From the NCBI GenBank assembly GCA_002773755.1, contig PFAG01000014.1:1-64000 (forward strand): DNA of 64,000 nucleotides. The letters run 5' to 3'. Positions 44,125 through 51,815 of the stretch are shown one piece after another. Position 1 is the first letter of the stretch; each line of letters starts with the position of its first letter. The notes below the pieces were generated by a model that was not told the DNA's origin, did no database searches, and was given only the letters and a program-made list of their open reading frames with translations. Source of the DNA: Candidatus Colwellbacteria bacterium CG10_big_fil_rev_8_21_14_0_10_41_28. GTDB taxonomy: Bacteria; Patescibacteriota; Minisyncoccia; UBA6257; Colwellbacteraceae. The position numbers were made by a program, and so were the translations under genes.

Positions 44125-44689
44125 CTTTAAAGACTCAGGAAATAGAAATAGAGATCTCTGTTTTTTTGATCTCGAAGCAACAGGCTTAAGTGCTTATTCT
44201 GAGATATTAGAAATCGGAGCTATTAGAATAGAAACAGACAGCCTTAATATTATGGAAGAGTTTTCTACTAAAACCCTACCTGAGAGGATTGAGACAGCTG
44301 ATCCAGAAGCACTCGAAGTAGTTGGCTATGACGAAAAGGTTTGGAAAAAAGAAGCTATTCCAATTAAAGAAGCTTTGGAAAAATTCTTGGTATTCGCAGA
44401 AGACTGTGTTCTAGTGGCTCACAACCTTCCATTCGATTGGATGTGGCTCCAAAGGTCTCTTGAAGATAATGGACTTAATCCCACCTTCTTCTATCACGGG
44501 TTAGATACAATTTCCCTAGCATGGCTAAAGACTCAGCAGGATAAGATCAAAACTGGTTTGAGTCTAAAAAATCTTTCAAGACAGTTTGATATAGATATGG
44601 GTACCCATCACAATGCCCTAGAGGATGCTAAAACGGCATACAATATTTTTGTTAAACTAATAGAGACAGATGAAGAAGCTGATAATTAA
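44117..44689 (+). CDS. DEDDh 3'-5' exonuclease (DnaQ-like)
   Basis: 190 aa. ExoI CFFDLEATGLSAYSEILEIG (D, E), ExoII HNLPFDWMWL (D), ExoIII THHNALEDAKTAYNIF (H, D). Stand-alone proofreading or RNA/DNA-trimming exonuclease. Overlaps the RNase H gene by 20 nt, suggesting a nucleic-acid maintenance pair. Confidence 0.88.
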   Translation: MYNFKDSGNRNRDLCFFDLEATGLSAYSEILEIGAIRIETDSLNIMEEFSTKTLPERIETADPEALEVVGYDEKVWKKEAIPIKEALEKFLVFAEDCVLVAHNLPFDWMWLQRSLEDNGLNPTFFYHGLDTISLAWLKTQQDKIKTGLSLKNLSRQFDIDMGTHHNALEDAKTAYNIFVKLIETDEEADN

Positions 44690-45077
44690 TACAGATGGAG
44701 GTTCCAGAGGAAACCCTGGTCCAGCAGCACTTGGCGCTGTAGTGGGGGATAAGGAATATTTTCAGAAGCTTGGGAACACAACTAATAATATTGCAGAATA
44801 TTCTGCCGTAATTTTCGCTCTCAAAAAAGCTAAACAGTTGATCGGTAAAGATAAGTGTAAAGAAACTGAAATAGATCTAAGAACTGATAGTGAGCTTTTG
44901 TGTAAACAACTTAATGCAGAGTATAAGATAAGAGACGAAGATCTTATTCCACTATTTATAGAAGTCTGGAACTTAAGACAAGACTTTGGAAAAGTTAATT
45001 TCATCCACGTTAGAAGAGAGAACAACAAAGAAGCTGATAGGTTAGTTAACAGAGCTCTAGACGATTTAGGTATATAA
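44670..45077 (+). CDS. rnhA: Ribonuclease HI family protein
   Basis: 135 aa. Catalytic residues in INTDGGSRGNPGPAALG (D), NIAEYSAVIFALKKA (E), LRTDSELLCKQLN (D) and RRENNKEADRLVNRAL (D). Cleaves RNA in RNA-DNA hybrids. Matches the short RNase H 'reverse-transcriptase-like' subgroup common in bacteria. Confidence 0.9.
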   Translation: MKKLIINTDGGSRGNPGPAALGAVVGDKEYFQKLGNTTNNIAEYSAVIFALKKAKQLIGKDKCKETEIDLRTDSELLCKQLNAEYKIRDEDLIPLFIEVWNLRQDFGKVNFIHVRRENNKEADRLVNRALDDLGI

Positions 45078-45084
45078 AAGTTAA

Positions 45085-45118
45085 GAGTCCCCACAGCGAT
45101 TTCTTGCTGTGGGGACTC
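45085..45118 (-). terminator. Terminator of the 43-aa mini-gene (minus strand)
   Basis: A perfect 13-bp stem GAGTCCCCACAGC/GCTGTGGGGACTC with 8-nt loop. On the minus strand it is followed by TTAACTTTTATA. It may also end the rnhA transcript, though no T-run follows on the plus strand. Confidence 0.8.
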
Positions 45119-45154
45119 AGAATACAAGGAGAGACGAACTCTCCGGCTTGAGGT

Positions 45155-45286
45155 TCAGGACTTTCTGATAACTCGCAGTGTGCGAGTGTTCCGATCTCGC
45201 TGGCACATGTACGCGAGCATCCACCCGATGCCAATGAGGCACAGGACGGTTAGAACGATGACGTTGACGAGGCCGGGATCAATCAT
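45155..45286 (-). CDS. Small membrane mini-protein (43 aa)
   Basis: ATG with the SD GGGAGG (45298-45293) at 6-nt spacing. Predicted single TM helix (LVNVIVLTVLCLIGIGWMLA) followed by a basic tail rich in Arg (CQRDRNTRTLRVIRKS). It has its own promoter, a ~150-nt structured leader and a strong terminator. GC-rich codons (GTC, CTG, CGG, GGC) contrast with the A/T-rich neighbours. No family recognised. Resembles small type I toxins or membrane regulators in size and layout, but nothing proves that. Confidence 0.6.
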   Translation of the reverse strand: MIDPGLVNVIVLTVLCLIGIGWMLAYMCQRDRNTRTLRVIRKS

Positions 45287-45345
45287 GATCTACCTCCCTC
45301 TGAATCATTCCTGGTGACTGCCAGGTCGAGCCCATTGTCTCGGTT

Positions 45346-45398
45346 GAGACGAGCTTTTCTACGCACCAAATTTGTTGATATGCAGGAAAGCTCATCTC
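45346..45398 (-). promoter_or_regulatory. Long hairpin in the leader of the 43-aa mini-gene
   Basis: GAGATGAGCTTT (minus, 45398-45387) pairs with AAAGCTCGTCTC (45357-45346), 12 bp with one T.G pair and a 29-nt loop. It lies between the promoter and the SD, so it could regulate expression or bind a partner RNA. Confidence 0.6.
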
Positions 45399-45437
45399 AA
45401 ATACTGAACCTCTATGGAGTCAAAGAACTTACTAGAA

Positions 45438-45466
45438 ATAGTGCAACATTCCTGAGTAGATGTCAA
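45438..45466 (-). promoter_or_regulatory. Promoter of the 43-aa mini-gene
   Basis: On the minus strand TTGACA (45466-45461), 17-nt spacer, CACTAT (45443-45438). It points away from rnpB, whose promoter begins about 20 bp beyond, so the two are divergent. Confidence 0.6.
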
Positions 45467-45484
45467 AAATAGAGGCTAATTCTA

Positions 45485-45513
45485 TTTACATAAAAAGCCC
45501 GTTGTGGTATAAA
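45485..45513 (+). promoter_or_regulatory. Promoter of rnpB
   Basis: TTTACA (45485-45490), 17-nt spacer, TATAAA (45508-45513). The predicted transcription start coincides with the first base of the P1 helix (45520). Confidence 0.75.
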
Positions 45514-45519
45514 TGGGGT

Positions 45520-45919
45520 GAGGTAATTCAGGCAATAGCCTTCTTTTTTTACCCGATATTGCTCTGTAACGATTGATCTTTACCTAAAGGGTAATAATAA
45601 AAGAGGGAGGAAAGTCCGGACACCTACTTGGTTTTCCAGGTTAAAAAGGTAGCGGGTAATACCCGTCGTGCGAAAGCATAGGGGTGCGAGCAGAGACGCT
45701 GCAATATCGAGAGATACGCAGGAGCCCGATCCCAACGTAGACGGCTCAACTCAGTTATAGGGATAAAAGACTGAGGTGAAACGGCTAAATCCCTACCCAG
45801 GTGCAAGGCCGAGCTCCGACATTCGGAGAGTGCCGCTAGAACTATTGAGCAATCATTAGTCCAGATAGATTATTGCCACCTTCTTCGGAAGGGACAGAAT
45901 CCGGCTTATGAATTGCCTC
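45520..45919 (+). ncRNA. rnpB: RNase P RNA, class A-like
   Basis: About 400 nt. P1 helix GAGGTAATTCA (45520-45530) with TGAATTGCCTC (45909-45919). Conserved core GAGGGAGGAAAGTCCGGACA near 45603 and 3' core ACAGAATCCGGCTTAT near 45895. The middle region has the expected GTAGACGGCT and GTGAAACGG-type elements. Ribozyme that matures tRNA 5' ends. The helix where P15/L15 is expected is a short hairpin (CTCCGA-CAT-TCGGAG near 45814) with no GGU, the motif that pairs with tRNA CCA. Confidence 0.95.
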
Positions 45920-45968
45920 CAAAGGGGGTTATCCCGGCTCCGGCTGAGATGGCCCCCTTTGGATTTTT
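45918..45968 (+). terminator. Terminator of rnpB
   Basis: An 11-bp stem TCCAAAGGGGG/CCCCCTTTGGA (45918-45928 with 45953-45963), a loop with an inner CCGG-rich hairpin, then TTTTT. Confidence 0.9.
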
Positions 45969-45981
45969 AGGACTTTGCTTT

Positions 45982-45987
45982 TATACT
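45982..45987 (+). promoter_or_regulatory. -10 box of the PD-(D/E)XK nuclease gene
   Basis: TATACT ending 8 nt before ATG 45996; implies a leaderless transcript. Confidence 0.55.
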
Positions 45988-45995
45988 TTTAAAGT

Positions 45996-46745
45996 ATGTC
46001 AAAATATTACACCCCAAAAAGAAGCAGAAATATATATGAGCCTGGCTCAGAAGAACCATTTAAGTTAAGTAGGTCTAAGGTAGACATGTACCTAGAGTGT
46101 CCTAAATGTTTTTATATAGATAGACGTCTTGGAGTCGGCAGACCACCAGGATATCCTTTTAGTCTGAACTCAGCAGTCGATACACTCTTAAAGAAAGAGT
46201 TCGATACTCACAGAGCAGAGAAGAGCGCTCATCCACTAATGGAACAATATGGAGTTAACGCCATTCCATATCAGCACAAAGATATAGATGTTTGGAGAGA
46301 GAACTTTACTGGTGTCCAATATTACGATCCTGATCTTAATTTAACCCTTACTGGAGCCGTCGATGATGTGTGGGTTAACCCAAAGGGAGAGTTAATCGTT
46401 GTTGATTACAAGGCAACCTCAAAAGATGGAAAGGTATCCCTAGATGCAGAGTGGCAAATTGGCTATAAGAGGCAAATGGAGTTTTACCAATGGCTTCTTA
46501 GAAAGAACGGTTTTGATGTTTCAGACACGGGATACTTCGTATATGTAAATGGAAGAACCGATCTTGAAGCTTTTGATGGAAAACTAGAATTCGAAGTTGA
46601 TCTAATCCCATACACAGGGAATGATTCTTGGATTGAACCAACTCTGAAAGAGATTAAAGAATGTCTGGATGGTGATGCCATCCCTAAATCCCACGAAGAT
46701 TGTGACTACTGCGGATACAGAGAAGCAGTAAATGACGTAACCTAG
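45996..46745 (+). CDS. PD-(D/E)XK nuclease, RecB/Cas4-like
   Basis: 249 aa. FKLSRSKVDMYLECPKCFY near the N-terminus, nuclease core LTGAVDDVWVNPKGELIVVD followed by YKATSK (D...D-x-K), and C-terminal EDCDYCGYRE. The cysteines at the two ends (ECPKC and CDYC) suggest a 4Fe-4S cluster as in AddB/Cas4-type nucleases. Family role: DNA end processing. No CRISPR array or helicase partner is nearby. Convergent with the next gene, overlapping by 4 nt. Confidence 0.85.
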   Translation: MSKYYTPKRSRNIYEPGSEEPFKLSRSKVDMYLECPKCFYIDRRLGVGRPPGYPFSLNSAVDTLLKKEFDTHRAEKSAHPLMEQYGVNAIPYQHKDIDVWRENFTGVQYYDPDLNLTLTGAVDDVWVNPKGELIVVDYKATSKDGKVSLDAEWQIGYKRQMEFYQWLLRKNGFDVSDTGYFVYVNGRTDLEAFDGKLEFEVDLIPYTGNDSWIEPTLKEIKECLDGDAIPKSHEDCDYCGYREAVNDVT

Positions 46746-47731
46746 TTTTCTAGAAGGTTACTTAGAACCTCTATCAGCTCCTCTTTAACCTCTGCTAAAC
46801 TTTTATCCTCTACCACAAATGCGGCTGCTCTTTCGTGACCTCCGCCTCCAAAATGTTTCGCTGCTTTTTGAGCTACCGGAACATGTGCACGCATAGAACA
46901 CCTTATTAGCTCTCCCGTATCACTTAAGGTTGCAGCTACCTCAACTCCTTTAAGCCACTGAATGTCATAAACAATTAGGTCAGAGGGTCTTAGCCTGCTC
47001 TCATATTTATCCATCTCCTCCTTAGTTATCTGAACTATCCCTATAGTTCCATTTCTATACAACTCGATTCTATTAATCAGTTTTGCTTTATATTTGATTA
47101 GATCTAGGTCATATCCAGCAGCTCTATCATGATTTCTCTTTATCTCATAGATACTGCTTCCTAGGGCCACTAACTCAGATACACTTCTTAAGTCTTTTTC
47201 TTTAACTCTTGGAATCGTCAAAAAGAGAGTGTCTAGCATAATGGAAGTCATTAACATATCTGCTATCTCTTTATCTATCTTCCAGCCCAGCTCTTTTGCT
47301 ATATCAAAAACCATCTGTCCCGTTGCTGGAGCATCTGGGTCAATTATTTCTAAATCAGAGAAGGGGATTTTATTATCCTCTTCAGGAATATGGTGATCTA
47401 TTATTACAAAAGGTCTCTCTTCAAATAGCTCTCTATATTCGTTAAGTGATATGTCTGCCTCTTTTAGTCCTCCTGCATCTACTAAGATGGCTAAATCGAA
47501 GTCTGTAGGGAATTGATCCGTAACCTTTTCTATATTAGGAACAAAAGACAGGTTCTCTTTAATCTTTTGAGAAGTGTAAACGATTGCCTCTTTTCCCATA
47601 TCCTCAAAAATCCTCTTTAAAGCTAAAGCTGATGCAAGAGAGTCGGCATCAAGTTTATTAGGCTGAGGGAATACTATTTTTTTAGAATCTCTAAGTATCG
47701 TCTCTAACTTCTTCGATTTCTCGGTATACAT
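46742..47731 (-). CDS. DHH-family phosphoesterase (NrnA-like nanoRNase/pAp phosphatase)
   Basis: 329 aa. Motifs LDADSLASALALKRI (D-x-D), LAILVDAGG, VIIDHHIPEED (DHH), and DHHA1-domain ending KAAKHFGGGGHERAAAF. The family degrades 2-5-nt RNAs and pAp, or c-di-AMP-derived pApA. Starts 1 nt before the stop of the upstream minus-strand gene (overlap), so they form an operon. Confidence 0.88.
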   Translation of the reverse strand: MYTEKSKKLETILRDSKKIVFPQPNKLDADSLASALALKRIFEDMGKEAIVYTSQKIKENLSFVPNIEKVTDQFPTDFDLAILVDAGGLKEADISLNEYRELFEERPFVIIDHHIPEEDNKIPFSDLEIIDPDAPATGQMVFDIAKELGWKIDKEIADMLMTSIMLDTLFLTIPRVKEKDLRSVSELVALGSSIYEIKRNHDRAAGYDLDLIKYKAKLINRIELYRNGTIGIVQITKEEMDKYESRLRPSDLIVYDIQWLKGVEVAATLSDTGELIRCSMRAHVPVAQKAAKHFGGGGHERAAAFVVEDKSLAEVKEELIEVLSNLLEN

Positions 47732-48243
47732 TACTTCTTAATCTTGTTAAGAATTTTGTAGGCGGATTCCTTAATCAGTTTTATCCCTTTGAACTTCTTA
47801 GACTCATCTATCTTCTCAATTAACTTAAATGGGTGAAGGTTGTGATAGTTTCCAGTAATTGTACTCTCTACCTTTTTATCTAAAGGACTTGGGATAGCTT
47901 TCTTAATATGATTCTTTATATGAGATGGAGTAAATAGATATACAGAAGCTATATCATTCTTTCCACTAATTTCGTTAAGATGCTTTTGAAGGATTTTAAT
48001 GAAATCATCTTCCAGCTTCTTCTTATTTTTTTCTAAAACAAAACCGGCGCCAATAGTTCTACCAAACATTCCTTTTTGCATAAAGCCCTCTTTATCTGAA
48101 TAGCTTTTCTCTTCAAGTTTGAAGTGGTCAATCTCATCAATATCTCCATCATGAGCTAGAAAAAATTTTGACTCTCTAGTCCCAGAAACGATCAATAGAG
48201 CTTTCTGATTTTTAAATTGAGATAAATCTTGAGATATATTCAT
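47731..48243 (-). CDS. BaeRF / host-attachment-like protein
   Basis: 170 aa. KALLIVSGTRESKFFLAHDG, the long charged region (EKNKKKLEDDFIKILQKHLN) and VYLFTPSHIKNHIKKAIP fit the eRF1-domain-2-like/'attachment to host cells' superfamily. Members are suggested to act on ribosomes during stress. The fit is by pattern only. First gene of the two-gene minus operon with the DHH phosphoesterase. Confidence 0.55.
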   Translation of the reverse strand: MNISQDLSQFKNQKALLIVSGTRESKFFLAHDGDIDEIDHFKLEEKSYSDKEGFMQKGMFGRTIGAGFVLEKNKKKLEDDFIKILQKHLNEISGKNDIASVYLFTPSHIKNHIKKAIPSPLDKKVESTITGNYHNLHPFKLIEKIDESKKFKGIKLIKESAYKILNKIKK

Positions 48244-48349
48244 ACTTTTATATTAATAATTCCTTCTCTCAAAAGCAAAGTATCCCGGGTGACTTTATGC
48301 CAAAATTACTCTTTGTTCTCCATAAGATCTTGGTGTAATATGTGTATAT

Positions 48350-48712
48350 ATGGTAAATCAAAATCATTCTCCGCTAACAGATATTCTAATCACGTGGTTA
48401 GTCTCAAGTTTAGTCATCTTGGCTGCAGCATATATCCTACCCGGAGTAACGGTAGATACATTTTTGGCTGCGCTAGTAACAGCTATTGCCTTAGGAGTGG
48501 TTAACGCATTCTTAAAACCAGTTCTAATCCTCTTAACCCTACCTATAAACCTCCTCTCATTGGGACTATTTACCTTAGTTATAAATGCGGGATTAATTAT
48601 GCTAACTGCCATTATCGTCCCTGGATTTCAAGTAGATGGATTCCTTTGGGCACTACTTTTCGGAATAGTACTTTCGCTAACATCTGCTCTTCTACCAAGT
48701 AGTAGGGGATAG
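48350..48712 (+). CDS. Phage-holin-like four-TM membrane protein
   Basis: 120 aa, four hydrophobic segments (LITWLVSSLVILAAAYILPG, LKPVLILLTLPINLLSLGLF, LGLFTLVINAGLIMLTAIIV, LLFGIVLSLTSALL). Pattern and length match the widespread 'mycobacterial four-TM phage holin' family, usually a chromosomal protein of unknown role. Nothing phage-like is nearby. A -10-like TAATAT precedes ATG 48350. Confidence 0.85.
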   Translation: MVNQNHSPLTDILITWLVSSLVILAAAYILPGVTVDTFLAALVTAIALGVVNAFLKPVLILLTLPINLLSLGLFTLVINAGLIMLTAIIVPGFQVDGFLWALLFGIVLSLTSALLPSSRG

Positions 48713-48733
48713 AGACTTTTTCTTTTGAGGTTG

Positions 48734-48759
48734 ATGGGGTTGCTTATACCCCATTTTTC
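48734..48759 (+). terminator. Terminator after the holin-like gene
   Basis: ATGGGGT (48734-48740) and ACCCCAT (48748-48754), 7-nt loop, then TTTTT. Lies just before the tRNA gene. Confidence 0.8.
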
Positions 48760-48779
48760 GTCTTAAATGGTTAAGGAAT

Positions 48780-48850
48780 TGCCGGATGGTGTAATGGTAG
48801 CACGCCAGGTTCTGGCCCTGGAAATTGGGGTTCGACTCCCTGTCCGGCAG
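48780..48850 (+). tRNA. tRNA-Gln (anticodon CUG)
   Basis: 71 nt. Acceptor TGCCGGA (48780-48786) pairs with TCCGGCA (48843-48849), discriminator G. D arm GTG-TAATGGTAG-CAC; anticodon stem CCAGG/CCTGG with loop TTCTGGC giving CUG; T arm GGGG-TTCGACT-CCC(T). The 3' CCA is not encoded (CAA follows), so it must be added by a CCA enzyme. A weak hairpin GTGC-ACT-GCAC plus T-run (48897-48914) follows. Confidence 0.95.
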
Positions 48851-48927
48851 CAAAATAGGGATTCCAAAGTAACAAAAGAGGCCCTATGAGAGAAGAGTGC
48901 ACTGCACCCTTTTTTATTTTAAATATT

Positions 48928-50421
48928 ATGTCAGAGAAAGGAGAAGTAATAGCAAGATTCAATAATGTATCTTTCGAGTATAGCGCTAATAAGCCCATAC
49001 TAAATGAGGTTAGCTTTAGTGTACGTTTGGGATCAAAGATGACACTTATGGGGCAAAATGGTGCTGGAAAGAGCACCTTATTCCAGCTTATTACAGGAGA
49101 ACTTGTCCCCGCTGAAGGAAATGTGACCCTAGTGCCAAGGCTCTCTATAGCAATCTCTCGTCAAGCTATTCTCCCTGGGGAACTTAATCTGACAGTACGA
49201 GATTTCTTTCAAAAATGTTTTGTTGAAAAGGTGTATGACATTGATCCACGTATAGATAAAATTTTAGATGTAGTAAATCTACACGCACCCAAAGAAAAAC
49301 TTATTAAAGATTTTTCTGGAGGGCAACAGGCACGACTTCTTTTAGCATCTGCTCTAATTCAAGATCCCGACTTGCTACTTCTTGATGAGCCAACAAATAA
49401 TTTGGATAAAGATGGTATTGCCCATCTGACACAGTTTCTGATTGACTATAAGAAAACAATCATCGTAATTTCTCACGATGCAGATTTTTTGAATGCATTT
49501 ACTGAAGGGGTGTTATATCTTGATGTTTTCACTAAGAAAATAGAGCGATATGCAGGTAACTATATAGACGTGGTAGATCAGATTTCAGCACGCGTAGAAA
49601 AAGAACGCAGAAAGAATGCGGCGCTTGAAAGACATATTCAAGAGAAGAAGGATAAGGCCAACTTCTTTGCGAATAAGGGGGGTCGCATGAGGATCTTAGC
49701 TAAACGTATGCGTGAAAGTGCAGCAGAGGCAGAGGCTGAAAAAGTAGATGTGTGGCGTGAAGATAAGGCCATTCGAAACTTTAATATAGATGTTGGACAG
49801 AGCCACATTGGTGAAGTCTTGAACATAAAATCAATTTCCATTATTAAAGATCATAAACCAGTTAGATGTGTGGCTAACATCTCTTTAGTTAAGAAGAGGC
49901 ATCTACTTCTTGTTGGGCCAAATGGAATCGGTAAAAGCACGCTACTCGAGCACCTAGCAAATGACACGGAGGAGGGAGCAAAAATCGCAAAGGGAGTAAG
50001 GGTTGGTTACTATCGACAAGACTTCTCAATGCTTAATCCCGAAGAGACTGTATATATGACCCTGAAGTCGGCAGGAGACGAATCGGACGAACAGAAACTG
50101 CGTAGTACTGCAGCGGGATTTCTTATCACAGACGACATTATGCGCACAAAGATAGGAAGCTTATCTGAGGGACAAAAAGGTCTCGTTGCATTTGCGCGGC
50201 TCGTATTGATTAAACCCAACTTACTTATATTGGATGAGCCTACAAATCATATAAACTTCCGTCATTTACCCGTTATCGCAAGAGCACTTGATCAATATGA
50301 GGGGGCGATGATTCTTGTCTCTCATGTACCAGAATTTGTTAAACAAATCCGCATTGATGAGACCCTTGATCTTGAACAACTGAAGCCAGCTAAGGAGCCT
50401 AAGAATAGTTTAAAAAACTAA
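48928..50421 (+). CDS. ABC-F family ATPase (ribosome-associated, possible antibiotic-resistance type)
   Basis: 497 aa from ATG 48928 (MSEKGEVIARFNNVSFEYSA); the earlier ATG at 48886 lies in the tRNA terminator region. Two ABC domains: GQNGAGKSTL, SGGQQARLLLASAL, LLLDEPTNNLD; linker helix about residues 225-275 (RRKNAALERHIQEKKDKANF); then GPNGIGKSTL, LSEGQKGLVAFARL, LILDEPTNHIN. No TM segments. Codon use (CGT/CGC Arg, GCA, GCG) differs from the AGA/AGG-rich neighbours, suggesting transfer. Whether it is housekeeping (EttA/Uup-like) or protective (ARE) is undecided. Confidence 0.88.
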   Translation: MSEKGEVIARFNNVSFEYSANKPILNEVSFSVRLGSKMTLMGQNGAGKSTLFQLITGELVPAEGNVTLVPRLSIAISRQAILPGELNLTVRDFFQKCFVEKVYDIDPRIDKILDVVNLHAPKEKLIKDFSGGQQARLLLASALIQDPDLLLLDEPTNNLDKDGIAHLTQFLIDYKKTIIVISHDADFLNAFTEGVLYLDVFTKKIERYAGNYIDVVDQISARVEKERRKNAALERHIQEKKDKANFFANKGGRMRILAKRMRESAAEAEAEKVDVWREDKAIRNFNIDVGQSHIGEVLNIKSISIIKDHKPVRCVANISLVKKRHLLLVGPNGIGKSTLLEHLANDTEEGAKIAKGVRVGYYRQDFSMLNPEETVYMTLKSAGDESDEQKLRSTAAGFLITDDIMRTKIGSLSEGQKGLVAFARLVLIKPNLLILDEPTNHINFRHLPVIARALDQYEGAMILVSHVPEFVKQIRIDETLDLEQLKPAKEPKNSLKN

Positions 50422-50481
50422 AGAATACACTAAGAGTGATGGTACGCTCGAGGAACCCAGCAATCTGATATACTTTGATTA

Positions 50482-51729
50482 ATGGACACTAAGTCTATCA
50501 CTCACGATATTACCTATCACCCCAATAAAAGGATGGATCTTTTTCGGGCCCTTGCCGTAGCTGAACAGGAAGCCATCTTCGAACACCTCTCTCCCCATGT
50601 ACGTCAGAGCATTTTAGTTAACCTCAAGGACGGTGAGATGATTGATCTATTGGACCAAATGGATCTACAGCAAGCAGAGAATACTCTGGCTGTTCTAAAA
50701 GATGAGCGACGCAGGAAGAAGTTGATTAATAGGGTCAAAAGTGAGCTAAAAGAAAAGGCAGAGTATTTTTTACGATTCCACCCCAAAGCAGCAATTTCAC
50801 TTCTAAATTTCAACTACCTCCTTCTTGATGGTGGCACTAACATTAGCCATGCAGCAGATGCTATAGAAGAGCACTATAAGGAGATCGGCAAACTCCCCGA
50901 AGTCTTAGTCCACGAGGACGGCAAGCTAGTTGGAGAGATTCCACCATCAGCTCTTATTCGTGAAAGCAACAACAAACTCGTTAAAAACTTTGTGAATCCA
51001 GTAAAGACCATCTCTTATCAGGCAGAGATTCAAGAGATTGCCGATCTTTTCAATAAAACCAAGCACAGCAAGCTGGCCGTCCTAGACAGAGATGGAAGTG
51101 TCATCGGAATTATATACTCAGATGATGCCCTCGCTTTAATAGGGGATAGGTCAGCCAGATTTTTATACGACTTTGCTGGTGTTGCTGATGTGGAGCGTTC
51201 TTTTGATAGTGTGGGAAGTAAGGTAAAGAATCGCTACAAGTGGCTGATTATAAACCTAGGGACTGCTTTTTTGGCAGCATCTGTAGTGGGACTATTCGAA
51301 AATACCCTTAGTCAGTTGGTAGTGCTCGCTATATATATGCCTGTTGTAGCGGGTATGGGAGGTAACGCGGCAACTCAAACATTGGCCATCATCGTGCGAG
51401 GCATAACAATTGGAGAGATAAGCCTAAAAAACAGCCTACCCGCTATATCAAGAGAGGTTGGAGCTGGATTAATAAATGGTGCTATCAATGGTTTAATAGT
51501 GGCCTTGGTCGCCACCTTCTGGAACGGGAGCGTCCTTTTGGGGCTTGTCCTAGGAGTTGCAATGATTGTGAATCTTGTTATCGCAGGCTTTTTCGGTGCT
51601 CTCATCCCTCTTGCCATGAAGGCTTTAGGAAAAGATCCAGCAACCTCAGCCACCATCTTCATAACTACAGCTACTGATGTTTTTGGATTTCTAGCTTTCC
51701 TAGGGTTAGCAACCATAGTTTTATTGTAA
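50482..51729 (+). CDS. mgtE: MgtE-type magnesium transporter
   Basis: 415 aa. N-terminal MgtE_N superhelix (ALAVAEQEAIFEHLSPHVRQ), two CBS domains (residues ~120-235), then five TM helices with GMGGNAATQTLAIIVRGITI and ATDVFGFLAFLGLATIVLL. Mg2+ channel gated by the N-terminal region. -10 TATACT at 50469-50474 ends 7 nt before the ATG (leaderless). Confidence 0.93.
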   Translation: MDTKSITHDITYHPNKRMDLFRALAVAEQEAIFEHLSPHVRQSILVNLKDGEMIDLLDQMDLQQAENTLAVLKDERRRKKLINRVKSELKEKAEYFLRFHPKAAISLLNFNYLLLDGGTNISHAADAIEEHYKEIGKLPEVLVHEDGKLVGEIPPSALIRESNNKLVKNFVNPVKTISYQAEIQEIADLFNKTKHSKLAVLDRDGSVIGIIYSDDALALIGDRSARFLYDFAGVADVERSFDSVGSKVKNRYKWLIINLGTAFLAASVVGLFENTLSQLVVLAIYMPVVAGMGGNAATQTLAIIVRGITIGEISLKNSLPAISREVGAGLINGAINGLIVALVATFWNGSVLLGLVLGVAMIVNLVIAGFFGALIPLAMKALGKDPATSATIFITTATDVFGFLAFLGLATIVLL

Positions 51730-51815
51730 TTTCATCAAAGAATATAGCTAAATAAGAGAACTCCTGATATAGTTTATTGCTCATGCCTCTAGTGCATGAC
51801 TTTTTTTATAAAAAC

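Noticed and set aside
45046..45234. 62-codon minus-strand frame
   Set aside because: Runs through the perfect terminator and is out of frame with the better supported 43-aa gene that has SD and ATG.
45624..45806. Open frame antisense to rnpB
   Set aside because: Entirely inside the RNase P RNA core.
45996..46745. Cas4 as part of a CRISPR system
   Set aside because: No repeat array and no cas1/cas2 in the window; RecB-like nucleases with Fe-S cysteines are also common outside CRISPR.
48350..48712. Prophage indicated by the holin-like gene
   Set aside because: No other phage genes or attachment sites nearby; this four-TM family is usually a resident chromosomal protein.
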